Positions 42,075 to 50,492 of a stretch of DNA of 64,000 nucleotides are shown here, in pieces (the first letter of the stretch is position 1; every line of letters begins with the position of its first letter). The stretch is from Streptomyces roseoviridis (lineage in GTDB: Bacteria > Actinomycetota > Actinomycetes > Streptomycetales > Streptomycetaceae): contig NZ_BAAAWU010000001.1 of the NCBI RefSeq assembly GCF_039535235.1, forward strand, positions 4,960,001-5,024,000. The letters run 5' to 3'. The notes under the pieces were generated by a model that was given only the letters and a program-made list of their open reading frames with translations, was not told where the DNA came from and ran no database searches. The translations under genes were made by a program, and so were the position numbers.

Positions 42075-42322
42075 GGGGGACCTCCAGGAAGGCGTTCGCA
42101 ATTCATCCACACTAACGGGGGACCGGTGGTACCCCGGTCGACGTGTGCAGAGGGAGAGACGGACCGCGGCCGGGGAAGACTCCCGGATGCGTGCCGATGT
42201 GGTCGAGAACACCCAGGGGCCGTGACGCTCACGTGGTGGCGCACCGGCCAGGCATGAGGAGAGACTGAGAGCAGTTTCGTCCCGGCGCGAGCCACGCGCC
42301 GCCGGCGTCATAGGAGGCATCC

Positions 42323-42892
42323 GTGCCGCACGTCCTGGTCCTCAACGCGTCGTACGAGCCGCTCGGCGTCGTACCGCTCCGCCGCGCGCTCGTCCTCGTC
42401 CTGGAGAACAAGGCCCTCTGCCTCGAGGAGTCCGGCGCCTTCCTGCACAGCGAGAGCCGTGTCATCGCCGCGCCCAGTGTGGTGCGGCTGAAGCGGTTCG
42501 TGCGGGTCCCCTACCGGGGGCCCGTTCCTCTGACCCGCAGAGCCCTGTTCGCCCGCGACGGCGGACGCTGCGTGTACTGCGGTGGCGTCGCAACCAGCGT
42601 CGACCACGTCATTCCGCGCAGCCGCGGGGGGACGCACGCCTGGGAGAACGTGGTGGCCGCCTGCCGCCGCTGCAACCACGTCAAGGCCGACCGGCACCTG
42701 CGCGAGCTGGGCTGGCGGCTGCGGCACCAACCCGCCCCGCCGTCCGGTCTGGCCTGGCGGATCATCGGAACCGGCCACCGCGACCCGCGGTGGCTGCCCT
42801 ACCTCCAGCCGTACGGCGCGGACGACGTCCTGGCCCGGATCGACTCGGTCGCCACCGCCCCCCACCCGCAGGGGGCCGTGACGACGGGGTGA
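42323..42892 (+). CDS. HNH endonuclease
   Basis: A 189-residue protein of the actinobacterial HNH family that starts with VLVLNASYEPLGVVPLRRAL. The nuclease core lies at about 70-125: RDGGRCVYCGG, then SVDHVIPRSRGGTHAWENVV with the catalytic DH, and CRRCNHVKADR completing the HNH and zinc site. Such stand-alone proteins are widespread in Streptomyces chromosomes, and their biological targets are not known. An AGGAGG RBS lies 6 bases before GTG 42323. No phage or restriction genes are nearby. Confidence 0.9.
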   Translation: MPHVLVLNASYEPLGVVPLRRALVLVLENKALCLEESGAFLHSESRVIAAPSVVRLKRFVRVPYRGPVPLTRRALFARDGGRCVYCGGVATSVDHVIPRSRGGTHAWENVVAACRRCNHVKADRHLRELGWRLRHQPAPPSGLAWRIIGTGHRDPRWLPYLQPYGADDVLARIDSVATAPHPQGAVTTG

Positions 42893-42970
42893 GCCGGGCC
42901 CTTCGCGTTCCCGGGCCCCCGCGCGTCGGCCGGACGTGCCCCGGAGCCGCTGCGGGGCCCCCGGGGGTCG

Positions 42971-45900
42971 CTACGGGGAGTCGGGCGACGGTCCGCCCGG
43001 CTCCTCCTCGGGCGCGTCGCCCCGCGCGTCCCGGGGTTCGCCCGGCGACGGCTCCGCCACCGCGTACGTCTCCACCGCCCACAGCGAGTAGCCGTACTCC
43101 GTCGCCCGCTCCTCGCCCTGCACGCGCAGGAAGCGGGTGCCGGCCGCGTCCATGCGGACCGCCTCGCGCCCGCCGCGGCCCCCCTCGACCGTGGCGGCCG
43201 TGCGCCAGGTGCGGCCGTCGGCGGACACCTGGACGCGGTAGCGGGAGGCGTGGGCGTCCTGCCAGTGCAGCACCACCTGCCCTATCCGGGCCGGCTCGGC
43301 GAGCTCCATCTGCCACCAGGCGTCGTCCGCCGGCGGCGAGGACCAGCGGGTCTCCGGGTCGCCGTCGAGGGCGTGCGCGGCCGGGAAGTCGGGCGTCTCG
43401 TCGCCGGAGGACGAGGCCGTGGCCGTACGGGCCAGGTCGGGGCCCGCCGTGCGCGGGAAGGCCCGGACCGTCAGGACCCGCTCCTCGCCCGCGAACGAAA
43501 CCGGGACCGCGTACGAACCGGCCGGCACGTCCGCCGCCACCGACACCTCCATCGGCACCGTCGTCCGCGCGCCCCGCGGCACCACGGCCTCCTTCGGCAG
43601 CCGCACCGCGATCCCCTTCGGCGGCCGGGCGGCGAGCGGCCCGCGGACCTCGGCGGCCCGCCGGCCCTCCAGGGTCACGTCCACCCGCTGGGCCGGGCCC
43701 CCGATCTCGGCGTCCGTCTCCGCGCGGGCCAGCTCCAGGCCCGCGCGCGGCTCGTCGGCGAACCACGGCACCAGCGACCGCACCCGCTGCGGCGTGCCGC
43801 CGCTCCACGCGATCCGCAGCGCGTCCGCCCGCAGCCCCTTCAGGTCGGCCTGCGTCCAGCCGGACGCGGCGAGCGGCCCGAGCCGCCGCCAACCCTCGCC
43901 CGGCACGTACGCCTCCAGGACGCCCTCGGAGCCCGGCTCGGTCATCACGGTCACGGTCTCCACCGGCCGAGGACGCTCCAGGCGGACCGTGTACGCGTCC
44001 TCCGCCACGTCCGCCCGCTCGCCGGGGGCGCGGCCGCGGTCGGCGCCCGTCCAGGCCGCCGCCTCGGCGGCCGCCCGCGCGAGGAAGCCGTCCAGGACCT
44101 CCTTGCCGACCGTCACGTCCTGCGGCCGCAGCTCCGCACGCCTCCGCTCCAGGTCCAGCTGGGCCCGCCAGGCGGCGGCGCCGTCCCCGCGCGCCTGGGC
44201 GAGCAGCATGTCGACGGCCGTCTCGCCGGCCGCGCCGTACCGGGAGAGCCGGTCGAGCCACGGCCCCGCCTCCATGCCGAGCGCGCCGCCCGCCGTGCCC
44301 TCCAGCCGGTCCGGCGCCTGCCGCATCACGGTGAACGCGGCCCGCAGCTCGCGCGCCGCCTTCTCCCGCACGGCCGGGGCGGCGCCGGTGCGGCTCGCCC
44401 AGAAGGCGGCCGTGAGCGGCTTCAGATAAGCCGACTCGGCCTTCGGGGCGAGGATCGAGGAGGCGTCGTTCCCGGCGAGCGCCCGCAGCGCCTCGCGGGC
44501 CTTCGGGTCCGGTCCGGCCAGCTCGTCGACGGCGGCCCGCCACGACTCGTCGGGCCGGTAGCCCTTGGGGTTCCAGGCGAAGTCGGCGGCGGTGAAGAGC
44601 GGGATGCGGGAGGCCGCGGCCTGCTCCATGCCGTTGGCGAGGAACGCGGCCGAACCGGCGGCCACGGCCGGTTCGCGTCCGGTCGCGGGGCCGAGGAAGA
44701 GCCGGTCCTGGGCGTAGTCGTTGACCGGGTAGTTGTCCATGGTCACCAGCGGGTGGCGCAGCGCCTCGCGCGCCCCGGCCAGTTCTCGCCCGGTGATGGT
44801 GCGCGGCACCACGCCGACACCGGTCCAGGCGACCTGCACCCAGGGGTCGAGCGCGCCGGCGAGCGCCGTGCGGTAGTCGGTGACGCCGTCCTGGTAGTAC
44901 TCCGTCGGCATCACCGACAGCGGCGCCGCACCGGGGTGGCGCCGGGCGAGGTGGCGGGCGAGGGCGTTCGCCACGTGCGCGTGCGCGCGGGCGGCGGCCT
45001 CGGGGCCGCGCCCGAAGGCGTCGGCGTCGGCGGAGCCGTCGCAGCCCCACTCGCTGTAGCTGACGTCCTGGAACTGGAGCTGGAAGGCGCGCACGCCGAG
45101 CTCCCACATGGCGTCGATCTTGGCCTGGAGCGCCCGCACGTCGGCGTCCGAGGACAGGCACATGGCCTGCGCGGGGGCCACGGCCCAGGCGAGCGTCACG
45201 TGGTTGGCGGCGGCCCGTGCGGCGAGCTCCCGGAAGGCGGCCCGCTCGGCCGCCGGGTAGGGCTCGCGCCACAGGGCCTGGCGGTAGGGGTCGTCACCGG
45301 GCGCGTAGAGATAGCGGTTCTGCTTGGTGCGGCCGAGGAAGTCGAGCTGGGCGAGCCGGTCGGCGGACGACCAGGGACGGCCGTAGAAGCCCTCGGTCAC
45401 GCCGCGCACGGCGGTGCCGGGCCAGTCGCGCACCACCACGCCCGGCAGCACGCCGTGCGTGCCGGCGAGTTGACGGAGTGTCTGGACGGCGTGGAAGAGT
45501 CCGTCGGTGCCGACGCCGTCGAGGACGACGGTGTCCCGGCCCTGGAGGCGGCCGGTGGCGAGCCGGTAGCCGCCGTCCGGCAGATCACCGCGCTCGGGGA
45601 CCCGCAGGGCGCGCAGCGCCGCTTCCGTTTCGACGGTGTCGCCCAGGCGGATCAGCGGGCCGCGGCCCGGCAGCGCCGTGTGCACCGTCCGCACCCCGGC
45701 GGCCTCCAGGACCTGGCGCAGGGCGGTCAGCGCGTACGGATCGGCGTCGGGAGCGGCCTGCAGCGTCACCTCGGAGCCGAGCGGCACCGCCCGGCCCGTG
45801 CTGGTCAGGGACTGCGGCCGGGGCCACACGGAGGGGAGGGCGGCGGGCTGCCGGTGGGGCGAGGCGGCCGGAGGGACCGGCGTGCCGGGTGCCGCGTGCG

Positions 45901-45997
45901 CGACGCCGGGTGCGGCGCCGCCGAGGAGGCCGCCGATGACCGCCGCGGCGACGGCCGTCGCGGTCCGCTTCCTGCGCGCGAGGTGCCCGAGAGCCAA
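42971..45997 (-). CDS. Secreted GH84-type beta-N-acetylglucosaminidase with discoidin-like domain
   Basis: A 1008-residue exported enzyme. The signal peptide (RKRTATAVAAAVIGGLLGGA) ends near residue 38. A GH20b-like N-domain follows (SVWPRPQSLTSTGRAVPLGS), then the GH84 catalytic barrel beginning VRGVTEGFYGRPWSSADRL near residue 200. At the usual catalytic Asp-Asp pair the sequence is QLQFQDVSYSEW, near 309, so the first Asp is replaced by Gln. YYQDGVTDYRTAL and TMDNYPVNDYAQDRL are also family-like. An NPCBM/bacterial Ig-like region and a C-terminal F5/8 type C (discoidin) domain follow (DGDPETRWSSP...WQMELAEPARIGQV). It likely trims GlcNAc from extracellular glycans. I placed the start at TTG 45997, which has GAGGAG 8 bases upstream. 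Confidence 0.82.
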   Translation of the reverse strand: MALGHLARRKRTATAVAAAVIGGLLGGAAPGVAHAAPGTPVPPAASPHRQPAALPSVWPRPQSLTSTGRAVPLGSEVTLQAAPDADPYALTALRQVLEAAGVRTVHTALPGRGPLIRLGDTVETEAALRALRVPERGDLPDGGYRLATGRLQGRDTVVLDGVGTDGLFHAVQTLRQLAGTHGVLPGVVVRDWPGTAVRGVTEGFYGRPWSSADRLAQLDFLGRTKQNRYLYAPGDDPYRQALWREPYPAAERAAFRELAARAAANHVTLAWAVAPAQAMCLSSDADVRALQAKIDAMWELGVRAFQLQFQDVSYSEWGCDGSADADAFGRGPEAAARAHAHVANALARHLARRHPGAAPLSVMPTEYYQDGVTDYRTALAGALDPWVQVAWTGVGVVPRTITGRELAGAREALRHPLVTMDNYPVNDYAQDRLFLGPATGREPAVAAGSAAFLANGMEQAAASRIPLFTAADFAWNPKGYRPDESWRAAVDELAGPDPKAREALRALAGNDASSILAPKAESAYLKPLTAAFWASRTGAAPAVREKAARELRAAFTVMRQAPDRLEGTAGGALGMEAGPWLDRLSRYGAAGETAVDMLLAQARGDGAAAWRAQLDLERRRAELRPQDVTVGKEVLDGFLARAAAEAAAWTGADRGRAPGERADVAEDAYTVRLERPRPVETVTVMTEPGSEGVLEAYVPGEGWRRLGPLAASGWTQADLKGLRADALRIAWSGGTPQRVRSLVPWFADEPRAGLELARAETDAEIGGPAQRVDVTLEGRRAAEVRGPLAARPPKGIAVRLPKEAVVPRGARTTVPMEVSVAADVPAGSYAVPVSFAGEERVLTVRAFPRTAGPDLARTATASSSGDETPDFPAAHALDGDPETRWSSPPADDAWWQMELAEPARIGQVVLHWQDAHASRYRVQVSADGRTWRTAATVEGGRGGREAVRMDAAGTRFLRVQGEERATEYGYSLWAVETYAVAEPSPGEPRDARGDAPEEEPGGPSPDSP

Positions 45998-46224
45998 CGC
46001 GGGACTCCTCTCCCCTGGGATCACGTGGGTCACGACCGGGTTACGAGCCCACCACCCGGGCCGACGGAGTGTCAATGCGGCTGGTCGAACTGTCTGCTTT
46101 GCCCGGCGGTCTTTCGGCGAGGTGGCACGGTTTCACCAAAATCCACCGGTAAAACGGGGACCGATGGGTAGGGCTCCCTCTGCTGTCCTGCTGTCTTACC
46201 TGTCGAGACGAACCGGGAGATCCC

Positions 46225-46437
46225 GTGACCGCCACCGACCACGCCTGCAAACGGGCAGGCCATGCCCTGAGGAATCCGATACGGGTTCCGGCACAGGGAA
46301 CGCCGCTCACCAGCGAGCCGCCCCTCGCCCATGCCGCGCCCCTCACCAGCGAGCCGTCCCTCATGGAGGCGGCGCCCTTGACCAGCGAACCCACCGCCCG
46401 CGCCACCGCCGGCGGTTCGGAGTCCCCAGGAGTGTGA
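46225..46437 (+). CDS. Candidate small leader ORF upstream of malQ
   Basis: A 70-codon frame starts at GTG 46225 with GGGAG 6 bases upstream. Its TGA (46435-46437) ends one base before the malQ start, an arrangement suited to translational coupling. The product is unlike anything I know and contains three PLTSEP units spaced 12 residues apart. It occupies much of the 440-base gap between the GH84 gene and malQ, which otherwise holds the two promoters. It may be only a chance open frame through repetitive leader DNA. Confidence 0.35.
   Translation: MTATDHACKRAGHALRNPIRVPAQGTPLTSEPPLAHAAPLTSEPSLMEAAPLTSEPTARATAGGSESPGV
46306..46392 (+). repeat. Three spaced direct repeats before malQ
   Basis: CTCACCAGCGAGCC occurs at 46306-46319 and 46342-46355, with a variant TTGACCAGCGAACC at 46379-46392. 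The spacing is 36 and 37 bases. They encode the PLTSEP units of the leader frame but could equally be protein-binding sites. Confidence 0.7.
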
Positions 46438-46438
46438 C

Positions 46439-48592
46439 GTGACCCTGGCCCGTCTCGCCGCCCTGCACGGCGTCGCCACCGAGTACGCCCCCTCCGCGGG
46501 CGTCACGGTCGACGTGCCCGACGCCACCGTCGTGGCGGTCCTGCGCGCCCTGGACGTCGACGCGTCCACGCCGGAGGCGCTCGCCGCCGCGCTCGACGCC
46601 GCCGAACGGGCCGCCGAGGAGCGTCTGCTGCCCCCCACCGTCGTCCACTGGTGCGACGAGGGGCAGGGCGGGGCGAAGGACCGGCCGCGCGGCCGGGCGG
46701 CGTCCCGGGCGGCAGAGGCCGAGGACGGTCCCGCGGGGCTCCCGTACGACCTGCCGCCCGGCACCCGGCTCACGGTCACCACCGAGGACGGGCGGACCGT
46801 CACCGGGCCCGACTGGAGCGGCCTCCCGCTCGGCGTGCACCGGCTCGCCGCCCACGCCCCCGACGGACGCGGCGGCACCAGCACCCTGATCGTGGCCCCC
46901 GCGCGCGTGCCGGGCCCCGGCGGCCGGACGTACGGACTGCTCGTCCAGCTCTACTCGCTGCTGTCGGCCCGCTCCTGGGGCATGGGCGACCTCGGGGACC
47001 TCCGTGAGCTCGCCGACTGGGCGGGCCGCACGCACGGCGCCGGGTTCGTGCAGGTCAACCCGCTGCACGCGGCCGTGCCCGGGGCACCCACCGACCCCTC
47101 CCCCTACCGCCCCTCCTCGCGCCGCTTCCCCGACCCGGTCCATCTGCGGGTCGAGGACGTCCCCGAGTACCCGTACGTCGACCCGGCCCGCCGCGAGGAG
47201 CTCGACCGGATCCTCGCGGACGCGACCGAACTGCGCGAACGGGTCCTCCGCAAGGGCGCGCTGATCGACCGGGACGCGGTCTGGGAGGCCAAGCGGCGCG
47301 CTCTGGAGCTGGTCCACGCGGTCGAGCTCGGCCCCGGCCGCCGCGCCGCCTACCGCGACTTCCTGGCCGAGCGCGGCCGGGCCCTGGAGGACCACGCCAC
47401 CTACCAGGCCCTCGCCGAGCGGTACGGGCACCGCTGGCGCGAGTGGCCGGAGCGGCTGCGCCACCCGCGGACCGCCGAGGCGGCGGTCCGCGCCGACGCG
47501 GAGCTGGCCGCCCGGGTCGACTTCCACTGCTGGCTCGCCTGGCTGACGGACCGGCAGCTCGCCGAGGCGGCCGACACCGCCCGGCAGGCCGGGATGACGA
47601 TCGGCCTCGTGCACGACCTCGCCGTGGGCGTCCACCCGGACGGCTCCGACGCCTGGGCGCAGCAGCACGTCTTCGCGGCCGGCATGTCGGTGGGCGCCCC
47701 GCCCGACGCCTTCAACTCCCGCGGCCAGGACTGGGGCCTGCCGCCCTGGCGCCCCGACGTCCTGGCCGCCGAGGGCTACGCCCCGTACCGGGGTCTGCTG
47801 CGCGAACTGCTGCGGCACGCGGGCGCGCTGCGGATCGACCACGTCATGGGCCTGTTCCGGCTGTGGTGGGTGCCCCAGGGCGGGGAGCCGACCGCGGGCA
47901 CGTACGTCCGCTACGACGCCGAGGCGATGCTCGCCGTCCTCGTCCTGGAGGCCCACCGGGCCGGGGCGGCGGTCGTGGGGGAGGACCTCGGGACCGTCGA
48001 GCCGGGCGTGCGGGAGGCGCTGGCCCGGCGCGGGGTGCTGGGCACCTCGGTGCTCTGGTTCGAGCGCGACTGGACCGGCACCGGCCGGCCGCTGCCGCCG
48101 GAGGAGTGGCGGGCCGACTGCGTGGCCACCGCCACCACCCACGACCTGCCGTCCACCGCGGCCCGGCTCTCCGGCGACCACGTGACGCTGCGCCACCGGC
48201 TCGGCCTGCTCTCCGGCGACCTCGAGCGCGAGCGGAGCCGGGACACGGCCGAGACCGCCGAGTGGCTGGGCCTGCTCCAGCGGCTCGGGTACCTGCCGGA
48301 GGGGCCGGGCGACGAGGCGACCGAGATCCGGGCCTTCCACCGCTTCCTGGCTGCCACCCCGGCCCGGATGGTGGGCGTGTGGCTGCCGGACGCCGTCGGG
48401 GACCGCCGGCCGCAGAACCTGCCGGGGACCTGGGACCAGTACCCCAACTGGCGGCTGCCGGTCGCGGGCCCGGACGGCCAGCCGCTCGCCCTGGAGGACC
48501 TGGCCGCCTCGCCCCGCGCGCACGACCTGCTGCGGCTGCTCGCGGAGCGGGTCGGGGCCCGTACGGCACCCCCGGGCGCGCGTGCGGTTTAG
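46439..48592 (+). CDS. malQ: 4-alpha-glucanotransferase (amylomaltase)
   Basis: A 717-residue GH77 enzyme that transfers maltosyl or longer glucan segments in maltodextrin and glycogen metabolism. It has the extra N-terminal domain (about 1-160) seen in actinobacterial MalQ. The barrel begins GLLVQLYSLLSARSWGMGDL. The conserved GH77 motifs are NPLHAAVPG, LRIDHVMGLFRLWWVP with the nucleophile Asp, VVGEDLGTVEPGVREAL with the acid/base Glu, and TTHDLPSTAARLSG with the third acidic residue. It starts with GTG, immediately after a small leader frame. The downstream small membrane protein gene begins 20 bases after the stop. Confidence 0.93.
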   Translation: MTLARLAALHGVATEYAPSAGVTVDVPDATVVAVLRALDVDASTPEALAAALDAAERAAEERLLPPTVVHWCDEGQGGAKDRPRGRAASRAAEAEDGPAGLPYDLPPGTRLTVTTEDGRTVTGPDWSGLPLGVHRLAAHAPDGRGGTSTLIVAPARVPGPGGRTYGLLVQLYSLLSARSWGMGDLGDLRELADWAGRTHGAGFVQVNPLHAAVPGAPTDPSPYRPSSRRFPDPVHLRVEDVPEYPYVDPARREELDRILADATELRERVLRKGALIDRDAVWEAKRRALELVHAVELGPGRRAAYRDFLAERGRALEDHATYQALAERYGHRWREWPERLRHPRTAEAAVRADAELAARVDFHCWLAWLTDRQLAEAADTARQAGMTIGLVHDLAVGVHPDGSDAWAQQHVFAAGMSVGAPPDAFNSRGQDWGLPPWRPDVLAAEGYAPYRGLLRELLRHAGALRIDHVMGLFRLWWVPQGGEPTAGTYVRYDAEAMLAVLVLEAHRAGAAVVGEDLGTVEPGVREALARRGVLGTSVLWFERDWTGTGRPLPPEEWRADCVATATTHDLPSTAARLSGDHVTLRHRLGLLSGDLERERSRDTAETAEWLGLLQRLGYLPEGPGDEATEIRAFHRFLAATPARMVGVWLPDAVGDRRPQNLPGTWDQYPNWRLPVAGPDGQPLALEDLAASPRAHDLLRLLAERVGARTAPPGARAV

Positions 48593-48612
48593 GCGTTCGC
48601 TACTTTTGCACC

Positions 48613-48843
48613 GTGGACAAGAAGAACGCCCTGCGCGCCGGCGCCGTCGCGGCCGGTACGACGCTGATGATGCTGCTCATGTCGTCCCCCGCGCTCGCGC
48701 TCACCCGCGACGACGGTGACGACCCGGCCCCCAAGCTGGAGGTCGTCGAGACCCTCGGCCTGTTCGTGGCCGCTCCGCTGGTGCTGTTCCTGGTGATCAC
48801 CGGCCTGGTGATGGTGCTCGACAAGTCCAAGAAGCAGGCGTAG
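48613..48843 (+). CDS. Small two-helix membrane protein
   Basis: A 76-residue protein typical of Streptomyces. A signal-like first helix (AGAVAAGTTLMMLLMSSPALA) is followed by a short outside loop rich in Asp, a second helix (LGLFVAAPLVLFLVITGLVMVL) and a positive tail KSKKQA. The function is unknown. It begins 20 bases after malQ, with weak RBS spacing, and a strong hairpin follows its stop. It could be co-transcribed with malQ. Confidence 0.75.
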   Translation: MDKKNALRAGAVAAGTTLMMLLMSSPALALTRDDGDDPAPKLEVVETLGLFVAAPLVLFLVITGLVMVLDKSKKQA

Positions 48844-48859
48844 GCCCGCTCGACATCCG

Positions 48860-48910
48860 ACGAGGGCGCCGGACGGTACGTGGTCATGACGTGCCGTGCG
48901 GCGCCCTCGT
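48860..48910. terminator. Long bidirectional terminator between convergent genes
   Basis: An 11-bp perfect stem ACGAGGGCGCC/GGCGCCCTCGT encloses a second stem (ACGGTACGT pairing ACGTGCCGT with one wobble). It lies between the stops of the small membrane protein gene and the MarR gene, which converge. Confidence 0.85.
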
Positions 48911-48916
48911 GCGTCC

Positions 48917-49414
48917 TCAGACGGTGGTGGCCAGCAGCTTCCGCAGCAGGTCGGCCAGCTGTCGCGCCTCCTGTGGGCTGAGTGCCGCCTCCAGGGCCGC
49001 GCGCTGCTGGGCGAGTCCGGCGCCGACGGCCTGGTCGACGAGGGCGCGGCCCTCGTCGGTGAGGGTGACCCGCAGGCCGCGCCGGTCGTTCGGGTCGGGG
49101 TTGCGGGTGAGCAGGCCGGCCCGCTCCAGCTTGTCGAGCCGCCCGGTCATGCCGCCGGTCGTGATCATGAGCGTGGCGGTCAGCTCGCGCGGCGAGAGGG
49201 TGTAGGGCTCGCCGGAGCGGCGCAGGGTCGCCAGCACGTCGAACTCGCCCAGCGACATCCCGCCGTAGGGGGCGTAGGCCTTGTCGACCTTGGCGCGCAT
49301 GGCGTTCGCCAGGCGGTAGATCCGGCCGAAGACGGCCATCGGCAGCGTGTCCAGGTCCGGGCGGACGACGGCCCACTGGTCGGTGATCGCGTCGACGGCG
49401 TCGTGGTTCTCCAT
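48917..49414 (-). CDS. MarR-family transcriptional regulator
   Basis: A 165-residue regulator with the MarR winged helix-turn-helix. MSLGEFDVLATLRRSG leads into LSPRELTATLMITTGGMTGR (recognition helix), then LDKLERAGLLTRNPDPNDRR, whose DxRR wing is diagnostic. Dimer helices lie at both ends. It is divergent from a DMT-type transporter gene, and the gap of 137 bases carries two strongly similar 19-base sites. It probably represses that transporter and itself; the inducing ligand is unknown. I chose ATG 49414 because the frame upstream runs into the operator. Confidence 0.9.
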   Translation of the reverse strand: MENHDAVDAITDQWAVVRPDLDTLPMAVFGRIYRLANAMRAKVDKAYAPYGGMSLGEFDVLATLRRSGEPYTLSPRELTATLMITTGGMTGRLDKLERAGLLTRNPDPNDRRGLRVTLTDEGRALVDQAVGAGLAQQRAALEAALSPQEARQLADLLRKLLATTV

Positions 49415-49443
49415 GCCCCCAGTCTCCCTCGTGGCCGACTCAG

Positions 49444-49492
49444 TTGCAAGGAAGTCACTTAGGTGAAAGCCACTTGCAATCAAGTAGCTTAG
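49444..49492. promoter_or_regulatory. Paired MarR operator sites
   Basis: TTGCAAGGAAGTCACTTAG (49444-49462) and TTGCAATCAAGTAGCTTAG (49474-49492) match at 15 of 19 positions and start 30 bases apart, about three helical turns. The second overlaps the inverted repeat ACTTG-CAAT-CAAGT, and CTTAG-TG-CTAAG follows. The region is AT-rich and sits between the MarR gene and the transporter gene. Confidence 0.78.
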
Positions 49493-49551
49493 TGCTAAGT
49501 TAATTAACGCCAAGCCAACCGGCCGGCTCGCCACCGCAGGGGGGAACCGTC

Positions 49552-50487
49552 ATGTCCCGCAAGGCCGCCACCGTAGCCCTGACCGCCCTCGCCCCGATCT
49601 CCTGGGGCTCGACCTACTTCGTCACCACGGAGTTCCTGCCACCCGACCGGCCGCTGTTCACCGGCCTGATGCGGGCCCTGCCCGCCGGACTGCTGCTGCT
49701 CGCGCTCACCCGCAGGCTGCCACAGGGGGCGTGGTGGTGGAAGTCGGCCGTCCTCGGCGCCCTCAACATCGGCGCGTTCTTCCCGCTGCTCTTCCTCGCC
49801 GCCTACCGCCTGCCCGGCGGTGTCGCCGCCGTCGTGGCCTCGGTCGGGCCCCTCTTCGTCGTCGGCCTCGCGGCCCTCTTCCTGGGGGACAAGCCGACCG
49901 TGAAGGCGCTGCTCACCGCCATAGCCGCCGCCTTCGGCGTCAGTCTCGTCGTGCTCAAGGCGGGGGCGGCGCTCGACGCGGTCGGTGTGACCGCCGGACT
50001 GCTCTCCGCCCTGTCGATGTCCGCGGGCACCGTCTTCACCAAGCGCTGGGGGCGCCCCGAGGGCGTCGGAGCCCTCGCTCTGACCGGCTGGCAGCTCACC
50101 GCGGGCGGCCTGATCATCCTGCCGATGGCCTTCCTGCTCGAAGGCGCGCCGCCGGCCCTCACCGGCTACAACCTGGCCGGCTACGCCTACCTGGCCTTCG
50201 GCAACACCGCCGTCTCCTACTTCCTCTGGTTCCGCGGCATCGAGCGCCTCAGCGCCTCCTCCGTCACCCTCCTCGGCCCGCTCTCGCCGATCACCGCCGC
50301 CGTCATCGGCTGGGCCGCGCTCGGCCAGGCGCTCGGGCCGGTGCAGCTGCTCGGCATGGTGATCGCCTTCGGCGCGACGCTGGCGGGCCAGCTGAACCCG
50401 CCCGCCAAGAACCAACCGTTCAGCGAAACTGAAAAGAAGGGTCAAGAAGTTTCGATGGACCTGGAGGGTCGGCCGGTGCGACGGTAG
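49552..50487 (+). CDS. EamA/DMT-family transporter, MarR-linked
   Basis: A 311-residue membrane protein with ten predicted helices in two EamA repeats. The first begins ALAPISWGSTYFVTTEFLPP and the second around LSALSMSAGTVFTKRW. Family members export amino acids, nucleobases or drugs, and the substrate is not readable from the sequence. It is divergent from the MarR gene, so expression probably responds to that regulator. The C-terminal ~20 hydrophilic residues (KNQPFSETEKKGQEV...) are encoded by the DNA that also forms the LysR-type element of the next gene. That explains their odd composition. Confidence 0.88.
   Translation: MSRKAATVALTALAPISWGSTYFVTTEFLPPDRPLFTGLMRALPAGLLLLALTRRLPQGAWWWKSAVLGALNIGAFFPLLFLAAYRLPGGVAAVVASVGPLFVVGLAALFLGDKPTVKALLTAIAAAFGVSLVVLKAGAALDAVGVTAGLLSALSMSAGTVFTKRWGRPEGVGALALTGWQLTAGGLIILPMAFLLEGAPPALTGYNLAGYAYLAFGNTAVSYFLWFRGIERLSASSVTLLGPLSPITAAVIGWAALGQALGPVQLLGMVIAFGATLAGQLNPPAKNQPFSETEKKGQEVSMDLEGRPVRR
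50418..50463 (+). promoter_or_regulatory. LysR-type composite element, copy 1 (transporter side)
   Basis: TTCAG-N5-CTGAA (a T-N11-A LysR box, from 50418) is followed 33 bases downstream by TTCGATGGACCTG (50451-50463). The same two boxes with exactly the same spacing lie before allantoicase. This copy sits inside the 3' end of the previous transporter gene, with TTCGATGGACCTG starting 42 bases before the start of the second transporter. Confidence 0.75.
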
Positions 50488-50492
50488 GCGGC

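Noticed and set aside
42893..42970. Terminator between the HNH and GH84 genes
   Set aside because: Only short GC stems (6 bp) can be drawn; not strong enough to call.
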